Part shown: positions 1 through 5,074 of the stretch, piece by piece
Position numbering within the stretch: position 1 is the stretch's first letter
How the letters are laid out: every line of letters begins with the position of its first letter
Origin: Methanomassiliicoccales archaeon
GTDB taxonomy: Archaea > Thermoplasmatota > Thermoplasmata > Methanomassiliicoccales > UBA472
Direction of reading: 5' to 3'
Assembly (NCBI GenBank): GCA_013329565.1
Contig: DUJZ01000088.1
Coordinates: 1-9,412 of the forward strand
DNA length: 9,412 bases
The notes under the pieces: model-generated
The model's input: the letters and a program-made list of their open reading frames with translations, nothing else
Databases searched by the model: none
What the model was told of the DNA's origin: nothing
Translations under genes and position numbers: made by a program

Positions 1-467
1 GCGGAGGCGGCCATGCTCGCGTCTCCCAGAACGGCCACCGTCTTCTTCTTGAAGAAGTTGCAGTCGCAGGTGGCGCAGTAGGACACGCCCAGCCCATGAT
101 ACTCCTTCTCGCCCTCCACGTTGAGCTTCTTGCGGGATATCCCCGGCGCGAGGATGACGGCCTTGGCCATGATCTCCTTCAGAGATTCGGTCCTGAGCTT
201 GAAAGCTTCCCCTTCCATCTCGATGCTCAGGAGGTCCTCCTCCAACAGGACCGCTCCGAAGCCGGCCGCCGCCTTGGCGGTTATCTCGAGCATTTCCCTG
301 CCGCTCCTAGGCTCGGTTCCGAAATAGTTCTCGATCTCCGCTTTCATCAGGGCGCTGTTCTGCACCTTTCCGAGAACGCATACCTTGACCTTCTTGCGCG
401 CGGCGTGCAGGGCGGCCTGAAGGCCTGCCGGGCCCGCTCCGATGACGGCTACGTCGAACTCCATCAT
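1..467 (-). CDS. Thioredoxin-reductase-like FAD flavoprotein (3' end beyond window)
   Basis: Predicted cytoplasmic flavoprotein disulfide reductase that would pass electrons to the thioredoxin encoded just upstream. About 155 N-terminal residues are visible; the gene runs off the left edge. The start is the first of two adjacent ATG codons (467-465). Residues 5-17 form the FAD-binding beta-alpha-beta turn (VIGAGPAG at 8-15). The redox pair lies in CATCD at 131-135, followed by an extra Cys136. The second nucleotide-binding loop begins at 144 and reads VAVLGDASMAAS, not the usual GGGxxA/GxGxxG of NADPH-dependent enzymes. Archaeal homologues with altered loops are known: the Methanocaldococcus enzyme takes electrons from F420H2 and the Thermoplasma enzyme does not use NADPH. 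NADPH is therefore doubtful here and F420H2 is an inference. The C-terminal FAD part is not visible. Family assignment is firm; electron donor is open. Confidence 0.88.
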   Translation of the reverse strand, partial: MMEFDVAVIGAGPAGLQAALHAARKKVKVCVLGKVQNSALMKAEIENYFGTEPRSGREMLEITAKAAAGFGAVLLEEDLLSIEMEGEAFKLRTESLKEIMAKAVILAPGISRKKLNVEGEKEYHGLGVSYCATCDCNFFKKKTVAVLGDASMAAS

Positions 468-487
468 GATCCCAGCCTTATCAAAAT

Positions 488-500
488 GATATGATTAAAC
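488..500 (-). promoter_or_regulatory. Possible internal TATA element before the reductase gene
   Basis: Read on the minus strand, the 62-base gap after the thioredoxin stop contains TTTAATCATAT. Its centre is about 26 bases ahead of the reductase ATG, the distance expected for a leaderless archaeal transcript. A weak GGCTGGGATC also sits just before the ATG, so translation from a read-through thioredoxin transcript is equally possible. Confidence 0.3.
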
Positions 501-529
501 GGTTTGGTGAGAAAGGTTTGCCGCACCCC

Positions 530-934
530 TCAGAGGTACTTGGAGAACTTCTGTCTCATGAAGTCCTTGTTTCCGGCGCCGACGATGCGGTCGAGCTGGA
601 CGCCGTTCTTGAACACCAGCATGGTGGGGATGGCGGTGATGTTGAACTTCATGGGAGTGTTCTCGTTCTCGTCAGTGTTCATCTTGCCGAACTTTATCTT
701 GCCCTGGAACTCCTCGGAGAGCTGCTCTACGATTGGAGCCAGCATGCGGCAGGGACCGCACCAAGGGGCCCAACAATCAATGATCACCAGCGGCGCGCTC
801 TTTATGAACTCCTCGAAAGTGCTATCCTTGACCTCGGTTACTCCAGACAATTTATTCACTCCTTTTTGTTCGCTCTGACCCATCAATGCCTCTAACTTCC
901 GTCTTCTGATCTCGGCGATCTCGTCCTCGGCCAT
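530..934 (-). CDS. Thioredoxin with charged N-terminal extension
   Basis: Small cytoplasmic dithiol-disulfide oxidoreductase, 134 residues. The active site is WCGPC at 58-62 inside the classic WAPWCGPCRM stretch, and the cis-proline is Pro103 in AIPTML, so the fold and catalysis look intact. Residues 1-20 form a charged helical extension (AEIRRRKLEALM) that bacterial thioredoxins of about 105 residues lack. It resembles the N-terminal helix of archaeal PDCD5-like proteins (resemblance by eye only). The gene is followed after 62 bases by the reductase gene on the same strand, a natural electron-transfer pair probably driven by the TATA box at 995-1002. The start codon at 934-932 has only a weak GGGGTC upstream, and no better in-frame Met keeps the domain whole. 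Confidence 0.96.
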   Translation of the reverse strand: MAEDEIAEIRRRKLEALMGQSEQKGVNKLSGVTEVKDSTFEEFIKSAPLVIIDCWAPWCGPCRMLAPIVEQLSEEFQGKIKFGKMNTDENENTPMKFNITAIPTMLVFKNGVQLDRIVGAGNKDFMRQKFSKYL

Positions 935-961
935 CAGAAGACCCCGTTAAATCGGTTGTGC

Positions 962-1015
962 ATTGTGATTACAAAACCGTATTGAAGTTCCACCGTATAT
1001 AACCTTTATCACAAT
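962..1015. repeat. 8-bp inverted repeat bracketing the thioredoxin promoter
   Basis: ATTGTGAT at 962-969 and its exact reverse complement ATCACAAT at 1008-1015 enclose the TATA box. One arm sits just upstream of the BRE/TATA and the other at about the predicted transcription start. This is where a dimeric regulator could block both factor binding and polymerase. No regulator gene is in view. Confidence 0.45.
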
Positions 1016-1054
1016 CCTTCCTGGTAGGCGAAATTTCCCCTTGGACCGTATTGA
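976..1054. repeat. Direct repeats of ACCGTATTGA in the divergent intergenic region
   Basis: ACCGTATTGA occurs exactly at 976-985 and 1045-1054, and a shorter ACCGTAT lies at 992-998 overlapping the TATA box. A ten-base exact repeat within 80 bases of non-coding DNA is unlikely to be trivial. A regulator site shared by the divergent thioredoxin and PRC-barrel promoters is a possible reading. Confidence 0.4.
995..1002 (-). promoter_or_regulatory. TATA box for thioredoxin / thioredoxin reductase
   Basis: On the minus strand TTATATAC is preceded by AAAGG, which fits a BRE. The predicted start is about 25 bases further, near 970-975, giving a leader of roughly 35-40 bases before the thioredoxin ATG at 934. 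Confidence 0.6.
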
Positions 1055-1111
1055 TATAAAGGCGCGGGATGCGACGCTCGTGTGCGAAGCCAGGATTTCT
1101 CGCTGATAATC

Positions 1112-1120
1112 TTTTTAATA
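1112..1120 (+). promoter_or_regulatory. TATA-like element for the PRC-barrel gene
   Basis: TTTTTAATA lies about 36 bases ahead of the chosen ATG, so transcription would begin near 1143 with a very short leader that includes the GGGAGTG ribosome-binding site at 1143-1149. A second A/T-rich candidate, GATATAAAGG at 1053-1062, would give a longer leader. Confidence 0.45.
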
Positions 1121-1152
1121 GGGGATGGCGATATCTGACAAAGGGAGTGCCG

Positions 1153-1425
1153 ATGTTAGAGGAGGCTTCTGAGCTCATAGGGATGCAGGTCTACACGCCC
1201 AACGGAGTGTTCCTGGGCAACGTGAACAACTTGGTCATCGATGTGGATACCCGCAAGGTCGACGGGCTCTTCATAAGCGAGTCCAACCCCCTGCTGGTGG
1301 AGGACTCCAAGGCCGTGAACGTCCCATTCCGCTGGATCCAGGCGATCGGAGACGTCATCCTCCTGAAGTACTTCCCTAAGAGGGTCACCGCCAGGCGCCC
1401 CGCCGCCAAACCTGCGCAACCTTAA
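1153..1425 (+). CDS. PRC-barrel domain protein
   Basis: Protein of 90 residues, almost wholly one PRC-barrel domain (about residues 4-77: LIGMQVYTPNGVFLGNV, then the hydrophobic VIDVDTRKVDGLFI strand and IPF/RWIQAIGDVILL end). PRC barrels are small beta folds that bind partner proteins or RNA; stand-alone archaeal versions are common and their partners are mostly unknown. The tail (about 78-90) is basic and Ala/Pro-rich. The reading frame is open back to 1069, but ATG at 1153 is preferred: it sits behind GGGAGTG (1143-1149) and the protein then begins MLEEASELIG, as relatives do. It is transcribed divergently from thioredoxin. No exact function can be given. Confidence 0.88.
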   Translation: MLEEASELIGMQVYTPNGVFLGNVNNLVIDVDTRKVDGLFISESNPLLVEDSKAVNVPFRWIQAIGDVILLKYFPKRVTARRPAAKPAQP

Positions 1426-1433
1426 GGCCAACC

Positions 1434-1444
1434 TATTTTTATAT
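1434..1444 (+). promoter_or_regulatory. TATA box giving a probably leaderless transcript
   Basis: ATTTTTATATT lies 9 bases after the PRC-barrel stop, with its centre about 25 bases before the ATG at 1464. No Shine-Dalgarno sequence is present between them, so the mRNA probably starts at or next to the start codon. The same T-rich stretch may also end the PRC-barrel transcript. Confidence 0.6.
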
Positions 1445-1463
1445 TATTTTCATACCGTTCATC

Positions 1464-1961
1464 ATGCCTGAGCGCAAAATCTTCGTGGACCCGGCGGCCG
1501 TGGTCATCGGCGAGGTGGAGCTGGAAGAGGATGTGTCGATATGGCCGATGGCCGTCCTGAGGGGTGACGCGAACTCCATAAGGATCGGTGCGAGAAGCAA
1601 CGTACAGGAAGGTGCCGTCATCCACACCAGCCACGATTTTCCCAGCGTGATCGGAAAGATGGTCACCATCGGTCACGGGGCGGTCATTAACGGTGCGCGG
1701 ATCGGCGATAGATGCATAATTGGCATCAACTCGACGATATTGGACGGGGCGATAATCGGGGACGAATGCATCGTCGGGGCGAACGCCCTGGTAACAGGAA
1801 TGACGGAGATACCACCGCGATCGGTGGTGATGGGGCTTCCGGGAAAGGTCGTAAGGCACAACGATCTCAGCATCAAGGAGAAGGCGGAGAGGAGCGCTGA
1901 AAGCTACGCGGAGCTCAAGAACCTGCACCTGGAGGGCAAGTTCCCCCGCCGGACTTTCTGA
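1464..1961 (+). CDS. Gamma carbonic anhydrase family protein with altered metal site
   Basis: Left-handed beta-helix protein of 165 residues, the usual length for the YrdA/CaiE/PaaY/CamH branch. Hexapeptide-like repeats run from about 13 to 135 (IGEVELEEDV, IGARSNVQEG, IGHGAVI, IGDRCIIG, IGDECIVG), and a C-terminal helix (about 137-158) packs on the helix as in this family. Conserved gamma-class residues are visible: Arg33 and Asp35 (LRGD), Asn46 and Gln48 (NVQEG), and metal-ligand positions His54 and His71. The third ligand, expected five residues after His71, is Asn76 (codon AAC). Active enzymes trimerise and bind Zn or Fe with three His shared across subunits, so carbonic anhydrase activity is uncertain. 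His57 is a nearby possible substitute. A PaaY-like thioesterase is an alternative family role, but nothing local proves it. Confidence 0.9.
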   Translation: MPERKIFVDPAAVVIGEVELEEDVSIWPMAVLRGDANSIRIGARSNVQEGAVIHTSHDFPSVIGKMVTIGHGAVINGARIGDRCIIGINSTILDGAIIGDECIVGANALVTGMTEIPPRSVVMGLPGKVVRHNDLSIKEKAERSAESYAELKNLHLEGKFPRRTF

Positions 1962-1998
1962 CCGGGCGATCGATTCTAGCACGGAGATCCGATATAAC

Positions 1999-2586
1999 AT
2001 GTGGAGGAAAGGGTTCCGGGGTTGGTTCTACCTGAGCATCGCCGCGGCCTTGGTGGTCAGCTTGAGGAGCGCCGATGTATACTGGCTCATCCTAGAGCTA
2101 GGTATCGTGGCAGCGATCCTTGGACGCTATCCCCTCTTCGACCAACCGGAGGAACCGGAGCTGCAGCGCCCCTTGACCGTGTTCATGGTGATCCCGTTCA
2201 CGGTGTACGTCGCATTGAGCCTCTTCGATCTGGAAGAAGGCCCTCTTCTGAGCTCGCTCAGCACCCTGACCACCACGATGGCCTCGCTTTTGCTCAGTTT
2301 GTTCTTCATCCTCATCCTGGTCAAGCGGACCGAGTTCAACATGAACTACCGGTTCATCTTGGGATTCGCCACCGTGGCATCCATATCCCTGGCCTCTTTA
2401 TTCACCTTCCTTGAGACCTCCTATTCCCTGATGAACGGAATTGAGGTGTCCAACGACGAGCTCATGTGCTCACTGGTCGGCATAATGGTAGGCGGCGTGA
2501 TCTCCGGCCTGCTGTTCAAGAGGGACATGAGGAAAATGGACTACACCGACCTCCTGATGGTGGAACCCGAGGAGGAGAGCGCATGA
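1999..2586 (+). CDS. Polytopic membrane protein of unknown function
   Basis: Protein of 195 residues, not recognised as a named family. Hydrophobic stretches near 8-22, 27-43, 58-76, 84-108, 118-139 and 155-175 suggest five or six membrane helices, with a charged hydrophilic end (about 177-195, ending EPEEESA) probably in the cytoplasm. A short acidic/proline loop (DQPEEPELQRP) separates helices two and three. GGAGATC at 1983-1989 may be the ribosome-binding site, at about 9 bases spacing. The gene follows the carbonic-anhydrase-like gene by 37 bases and its end overlaps the next membrane gene by ATGA, so the two membrane proteins are almost certainly made together and may form one complex. 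Confidence 0.8.
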   Translation: MWRKGFRGWFYLSIAAALVVSLRSADVYWLILELGIVAAILGRYPLFDQPEEPELQRPLTVFMVIPFTVYVALSLFDLEEGPLLSSLSTLTTTMASLLLSLFFILILVKRTEFNMNYRFILGFATVASISLASLFTFLETSYSLMNGIEVSNDELMCSLVGIMVGGVISGLLFKRDMRKMDYTDLLMVEPEEESA

Positions 2587-3209
2587 GGGTGAGGAATAGC
2601 ACCTTGGCGGTCTTCTTGACATCCGAGGTGGTGGTGACCCTGTTGGGGGCCTTGGCCTATTCCGAAGAGAGGAGCTACCCCGGCAATGGTGCGATGTTGG
2701 GCGCCATCATCCTGGCCATTCCGTTGCTGCTCGAGATGGCGGGATGGTTCAGGATGCCGACTTTCATGTATGTCTGGGCATCGCTTGCAGTGGGATTGCA
2801 CACCTTCGGACTGGTATGGGGGATGTACGACAGCGTTTGGTGGTGGGATGAGATGACCCATCTCATCTCCTCCTCCATGGTCAGCGTGATCGCGGTCCTG
2901 GGATTGTTCCTGTTCGACACACATTCTCTGAAGATCAAGGTTCCCCGTTGGGCCTATCCGATGATGATCCTGGTCTTTTCCATATTCATCGGGGTGGTCT
3001 GGGAGATCGCCGAGTTCACCGGGGACCTCCTGGCCAGCACTAGAATGCAGTATTCCCTGAGCGATACGTTGAGCGACTGTTACGTTGATATCCTGGGTGG
3101 CCTGACCAGCAGCTTGCTGTGGGTGATGTGGCTCTGGAAGGACCCGAATGGAGAGCTTGCGAATTCAGCCCAGAGTCCTCTGATAGACCTGTTCGACAAG
3201 GTCTTCTGA
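2583..3209 (+). CDS. Integral membrane protein, DUF2238/YjdF-like
   Basis: Protein of 208 residues with about six membrane helices. Features seen: VGLHTFGLVWGMYD at about 70-83, WWWDEMTH at 86-93 leading straight into a helix, WEIAEF at 140-145 closing another helix, and SDTLSDCYVDILGG before the last helix. This arrangement (YD then WWWD..TH, then WE..EF, then a DT..D..VD..GG turn) matches archaeal membrane proteins of the DUF2238/YjdF type, whose function is unknown; polar His, Asp and Glu residues at helix ends could form a membrane-embedded site. The start is the ATG at 2583 overlapping the previous stop as ATGA. The frame is open further upstream, but that part lies inside the preceding gene and is not hydrophobic. 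Confidence 0.8.
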   Translation: MRVRNSTLAVFLTSEVVVTLLGALAYSEERSYPGNGAMLGAIILAIPLLLEMAGWFRMPTFMYVWASLAVGLHTFGLVWGMYDSVWWWDEMTHLISSSMVSVIAVLGLFLFDTHSLKIKVPRWAYPMMILVFSIFIGVVWEIAEFTGDLLASTRMQYSLSDTLSDCYVDILGGLTSSLLWVMWLWKDPNGELANSAQSPLIDLFDKVF

Positions 3210-3231
3210 GGGCGAAGGAGACCCTGGAGAG

Positions 3232-3242
3232 CATATATATGA
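3232..3242 (+). promoter_or_regulatory. TATA box of the paaK-ACT-paaK operon
   Basis: CATATATATGA lies in the 102-base gap after the membrane-protein pair. Transcription would start around 3265, giving a leader of roughly 45 bases before the TTG start at 3312. Confidence 0.55.
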
Positions 3243-3299
3243 TGCGTGTTATCACCGTACACGCCTGACCGTGCGGGGTGCCGCCGGTCCGTGGCCCTT

Positions 3300-3304
3300 G
3301 GAGG
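3300..3304 (+). promoter_or_regulatory. Strong Shine-Dalgarno that sets a TTG start
   Basis: GGAGG, seven bases before TTG at 3312-3314, is the only strong ribosome-binding site near the 5' end of the first ligase gene. It favours TTG over the upstream GTG codons at 3246 and 3291. Confidence 0.75.
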
Positions 3305-3311
3305 AAGGTAC

Positions 3312-4613
3312 TTGGACGCTTGGAACCCCCACATCGAGAAATTGCCCAAGGCCCAGCTGGACGCCCTCCAGCTGAAGCTGTTGAAGATACAGACGCGCCG
3401 CATGTGGGAGCACTCTCCGTTCTATCGCCAGCGAATGAGGTCGGCCGGGGTCACGCCAGATGACGTTAGGACATTGCAGGACGTTCGCAGGCTTCCCTTC
3501 ATGACCAAGAAGGACCTGCGGGACGGCTACCCGGACAGGCTGATGATGCGCGACCGCGGGGACCTTCTGCGCTATCATGCTTCCTCGGGAACTACGGGAA
3601 AGGCGACCATCGTCGGTTACACCAAGAACGACCTGGAGAACTGGTCCGAGTCGTTGGCGAGGGCCATGACCTCCTTCGGGCTGGGAAAGAAGGACGTTAT
3701 CCAGGTGGCCAACACCTACGGGCTGTTCTCCGGCGGCCTGGGGTTCCACTACGCCACGGAGAAGATGGGGGCGACGGTGATACCGGCGTCGACCGGAAAC
3801 ACGGACCGGCAGCTCGAGCTCATCTGCGATCTTGGCGTCACCGCCATGGCCGCCACGCCTTCCTACCTGATGTACCTTGGAGAAGTGGCCGAAAAGAAGG
3901 GCATCGACATCCGGAAGGACACCAAGCTGCGTTACGGACTTCTGGGAGGGGAACCGTGGAGCGACCGCATGCGGGACCGCATCTACGAGAAGATGGGCGT
4001 ACGAGGCTTCAATTGCTTCGGAGCGAGCGAGCTCTCCGGACCGCTGTTCATGGAGTGCGCTGAGCAGGACGGCATACACTTCTGGGGGGACCTGGCATTC
4101 CTAGAGATAGTTGACCCGGAGACCGGTGAACCACTGGAGCCGGGTCAGAAAGGAGAGATGGTGGTCACCATGCTGCAGAAGGAGGCGTTCCCGATGATGC
4201 GCTACCGCATGGGCGACATCACCTCGATAATGGAGGAGCCGTGCCCGTGCGGCCGGGCGCATCCACGGATCACACGCATCCAGGGTCGCGTGGACGATAT
4301 GATTATTATTCGCGGCATCAATGTGTTCCCTTCGCAGGTGGAGCACTCGCTGATGCAGCATCCGGAGGTCGGCAACGAGTTCCAGCTGGTGGTGGACCGC
4401 AAGGGCCACCTGGACACCATGCTGGTCCGCGCCGAGCTCAAACCTGAGGCATTCACGGACAACATCATCGAGCTGAACGCCCTGCGCGAGCGCATCTCCA
4501 ACCGGCTGAAGAACGTGCTGAACGTCTCGGCCAACGTGGAGCTGGTGCAGCCTGGCACCCTGCCCCGATTCGAGGGCAAGGCCAGGAGGGTGATGGACAG
4601 GAGGGAATACTGA
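3312..4613 (+). CDS. paaK: Phenylacetate-CoA ligase family protein, copy 1
   Basis: AMP-forming arylacetate-CoA ligase of the adenylate-forming superfamily: carboxylate + ATP + CoA gives acyl-CoA + AMP + PPi. Length is 433 residues with the TTG start, matching 432 in the second copy; the N-termini then align (LDAWNP against MSYWNP). Motifs: phosphate loop SSGTTGK at 91-97, YGLFSGG at 136-142, A5-type FGASE at 236-240, RYRMGD at 297-302, CPCGR and GRVDDMIIIRG in the hinge region, and catalytic Lys423 in FEGKARR. Two signature residues depart from the usual YGTSE and RYRTGD, which copy 2 retains. Together with many pocket-region differences this suggests a different acyl substrate. The gene is the first of a three-gene operon; its stop overlaps the ACT gene start (TGATG). 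The true substrate (phenyl-, hydroxyphenyl- or indoleacetate) cannot be read from sequence. Confidence 0.92.
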   Translation: MDAWNPHIEKLPKAQLDALQLKLLKIQTRRMWEHSPFYRQRMRSAGVTPDDVRTLQDVRRLPFMTKKDLRDGYPDRLMMRDRGDLLRYHASSGTTGKATIVGYTKNDLENWSESLARAMTSFGLGKKDVIQVANTYGLFSGGLGFHYATEKMGATVIPASTGNTDRQLELICDLGVTAMAATPSYLMYLGEVAEKKGIDIRKDTKLRYGLLGGEPWSDRMRDRIYEKMGVRGFNCFGASELSGPLFMECAEQDGIHFWGDLAFLEIVDPETGEPLEPGQKGEMVVTMLQKEAFPMMRYRMGDITSIMEEPCPCGRAHPRITRIQGRVDDMIIIRGINVFPSQVEHSLMQHPEVGNEFQLVVDRKGHLDTMLVRAELKPEAFTDNIIELNALRERISNRLKNVLNVSANVELVQPGTLPRFEGKARRVMDRREY

Positions 4614-5044
4614 TGAGCGAGAACGACAAGTACCGGATAAAGCAGCTCTCCATCTTTTCGGAGAACCGGCCGAACCGCCTGGGGGCGGTGGCCAAGGTGC
4701 TCAAGGAGGGCAAGATCAACATCCTGGGCTTCAGCATCGCCGAGGGCGCCGGTTACGGCGTCATCCGCGTGCTGGTGGACAAGCCCGAGATCGCCAAGGA
4801 CCTCCTGACCAAGGATGGTTTCGTCGTCAAGTTCACCGAGGTGCTGGCGATACAGATGCAGGACACCCCGGGCGGGCTCTTCGATCTGACCGACCAGATG
4901 CAGGGCATCAACATCGAGTACGGCTACGGTTACCGCAACCCTCCGTTCGCCGTCCTGATCGTGCGCGTGGAGGATATCGAGCAGGGCATCAGATCCCTGC
5001 TGGCAGGAGGCCTGCGCCTCCTGGATAACGTGACCTTTCACTGA
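4613..5044 (+). CDS. Tandem ACT-domain amino-acid-sensing protein
   Basis: Protein of 143 residues made of two ACT domains. The first (about 6-72) begins KQLSIFSENRPNRLGAVAKVLKEGKINILGF, the second (about 73-143) begins VLAIQMQDTPGGLFDLTDQM. Each shows the ligand-binding turn after strand one (ENRPNRLG and DTPGGLFD). Stand-alone double-ACT proteins bind amino acids at the domain interface and are repeatedly found beside paaK and indolepyruvate ferredoxin oxidoreductase genes in archaea and anaerobes. A sensor of aromatic or branched amino acids that tunes the neighbouring ligases is the likely role (inference). The start overlaps the previous stop by one base (TGATG), with GGAGGG at 4601-4606 as ribosome-binding site. 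No enzyme domain is attached. Confidence 0.9.
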   Translation: MSENDKYRIKQLSIFSENRPNRLGAVAKVLKEGKINILGFSIAEGAGYGVIRVLVDKPEIAKDLLTKDGFVVKFTEVLAIQMQDTPGGLFDLTDQMQGINIEYGYGYRNPPFAVLIVRVEDIEQGIRSLLAGGLRLLDNVTFH

Positions 5045-5062
5045 TGAGCGCGGTAACTGGCC

Positions 5063-5069
5063 GAGGTGA
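5063..5069 (+). promoter_or_regulatory. Shine-Dalgarno that decides the start of the second ligase
   Basis: GAGGTGA ends five bases before ATG at 5075. A GTG codon at 5066 in the same frame is part of this ribosome-binding site and so is unlikely to be the start. Confidence 0.75.
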
Positions 5070-5074
5070 AACAA

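Noticed and set aside
969..1178. 69-codon minus-strand frame in the intergenic region
   Set aside because: It covers promoter and repeat sequence and the start of the PRC-barrel gene; composition is not protein-like and it has no initiation signal.
2466..2582. 39-codon upstream extension of the DUF2238-like protein
   Set aside because: It overlaps the previous membrane gene in another frame, is hydrophilic, and is replaced by a clean ATGA stop-start overlap.
3246..3311. GTG start giving 22 extra residues on ligase 1
   Set aside because: The extension has no counterpart in ligase 2, and the strong GGAGG at 3300-3304 points to TTG at 3312.
3252..4079. Long antisense open frame of 275 codons
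   Set aside because: It lies wholly opposite the first ligase, is rich in Arg/His/Pro/Val in the pattern of a codon shadow, and has no family resemblance or ribosome-binding site.
4202..5074. Antisense open frame of 290 codons across ligase 1 and the ACT gene
   Set aside because: Shadow of two well-supported genes; low-complexity composition and no motif.
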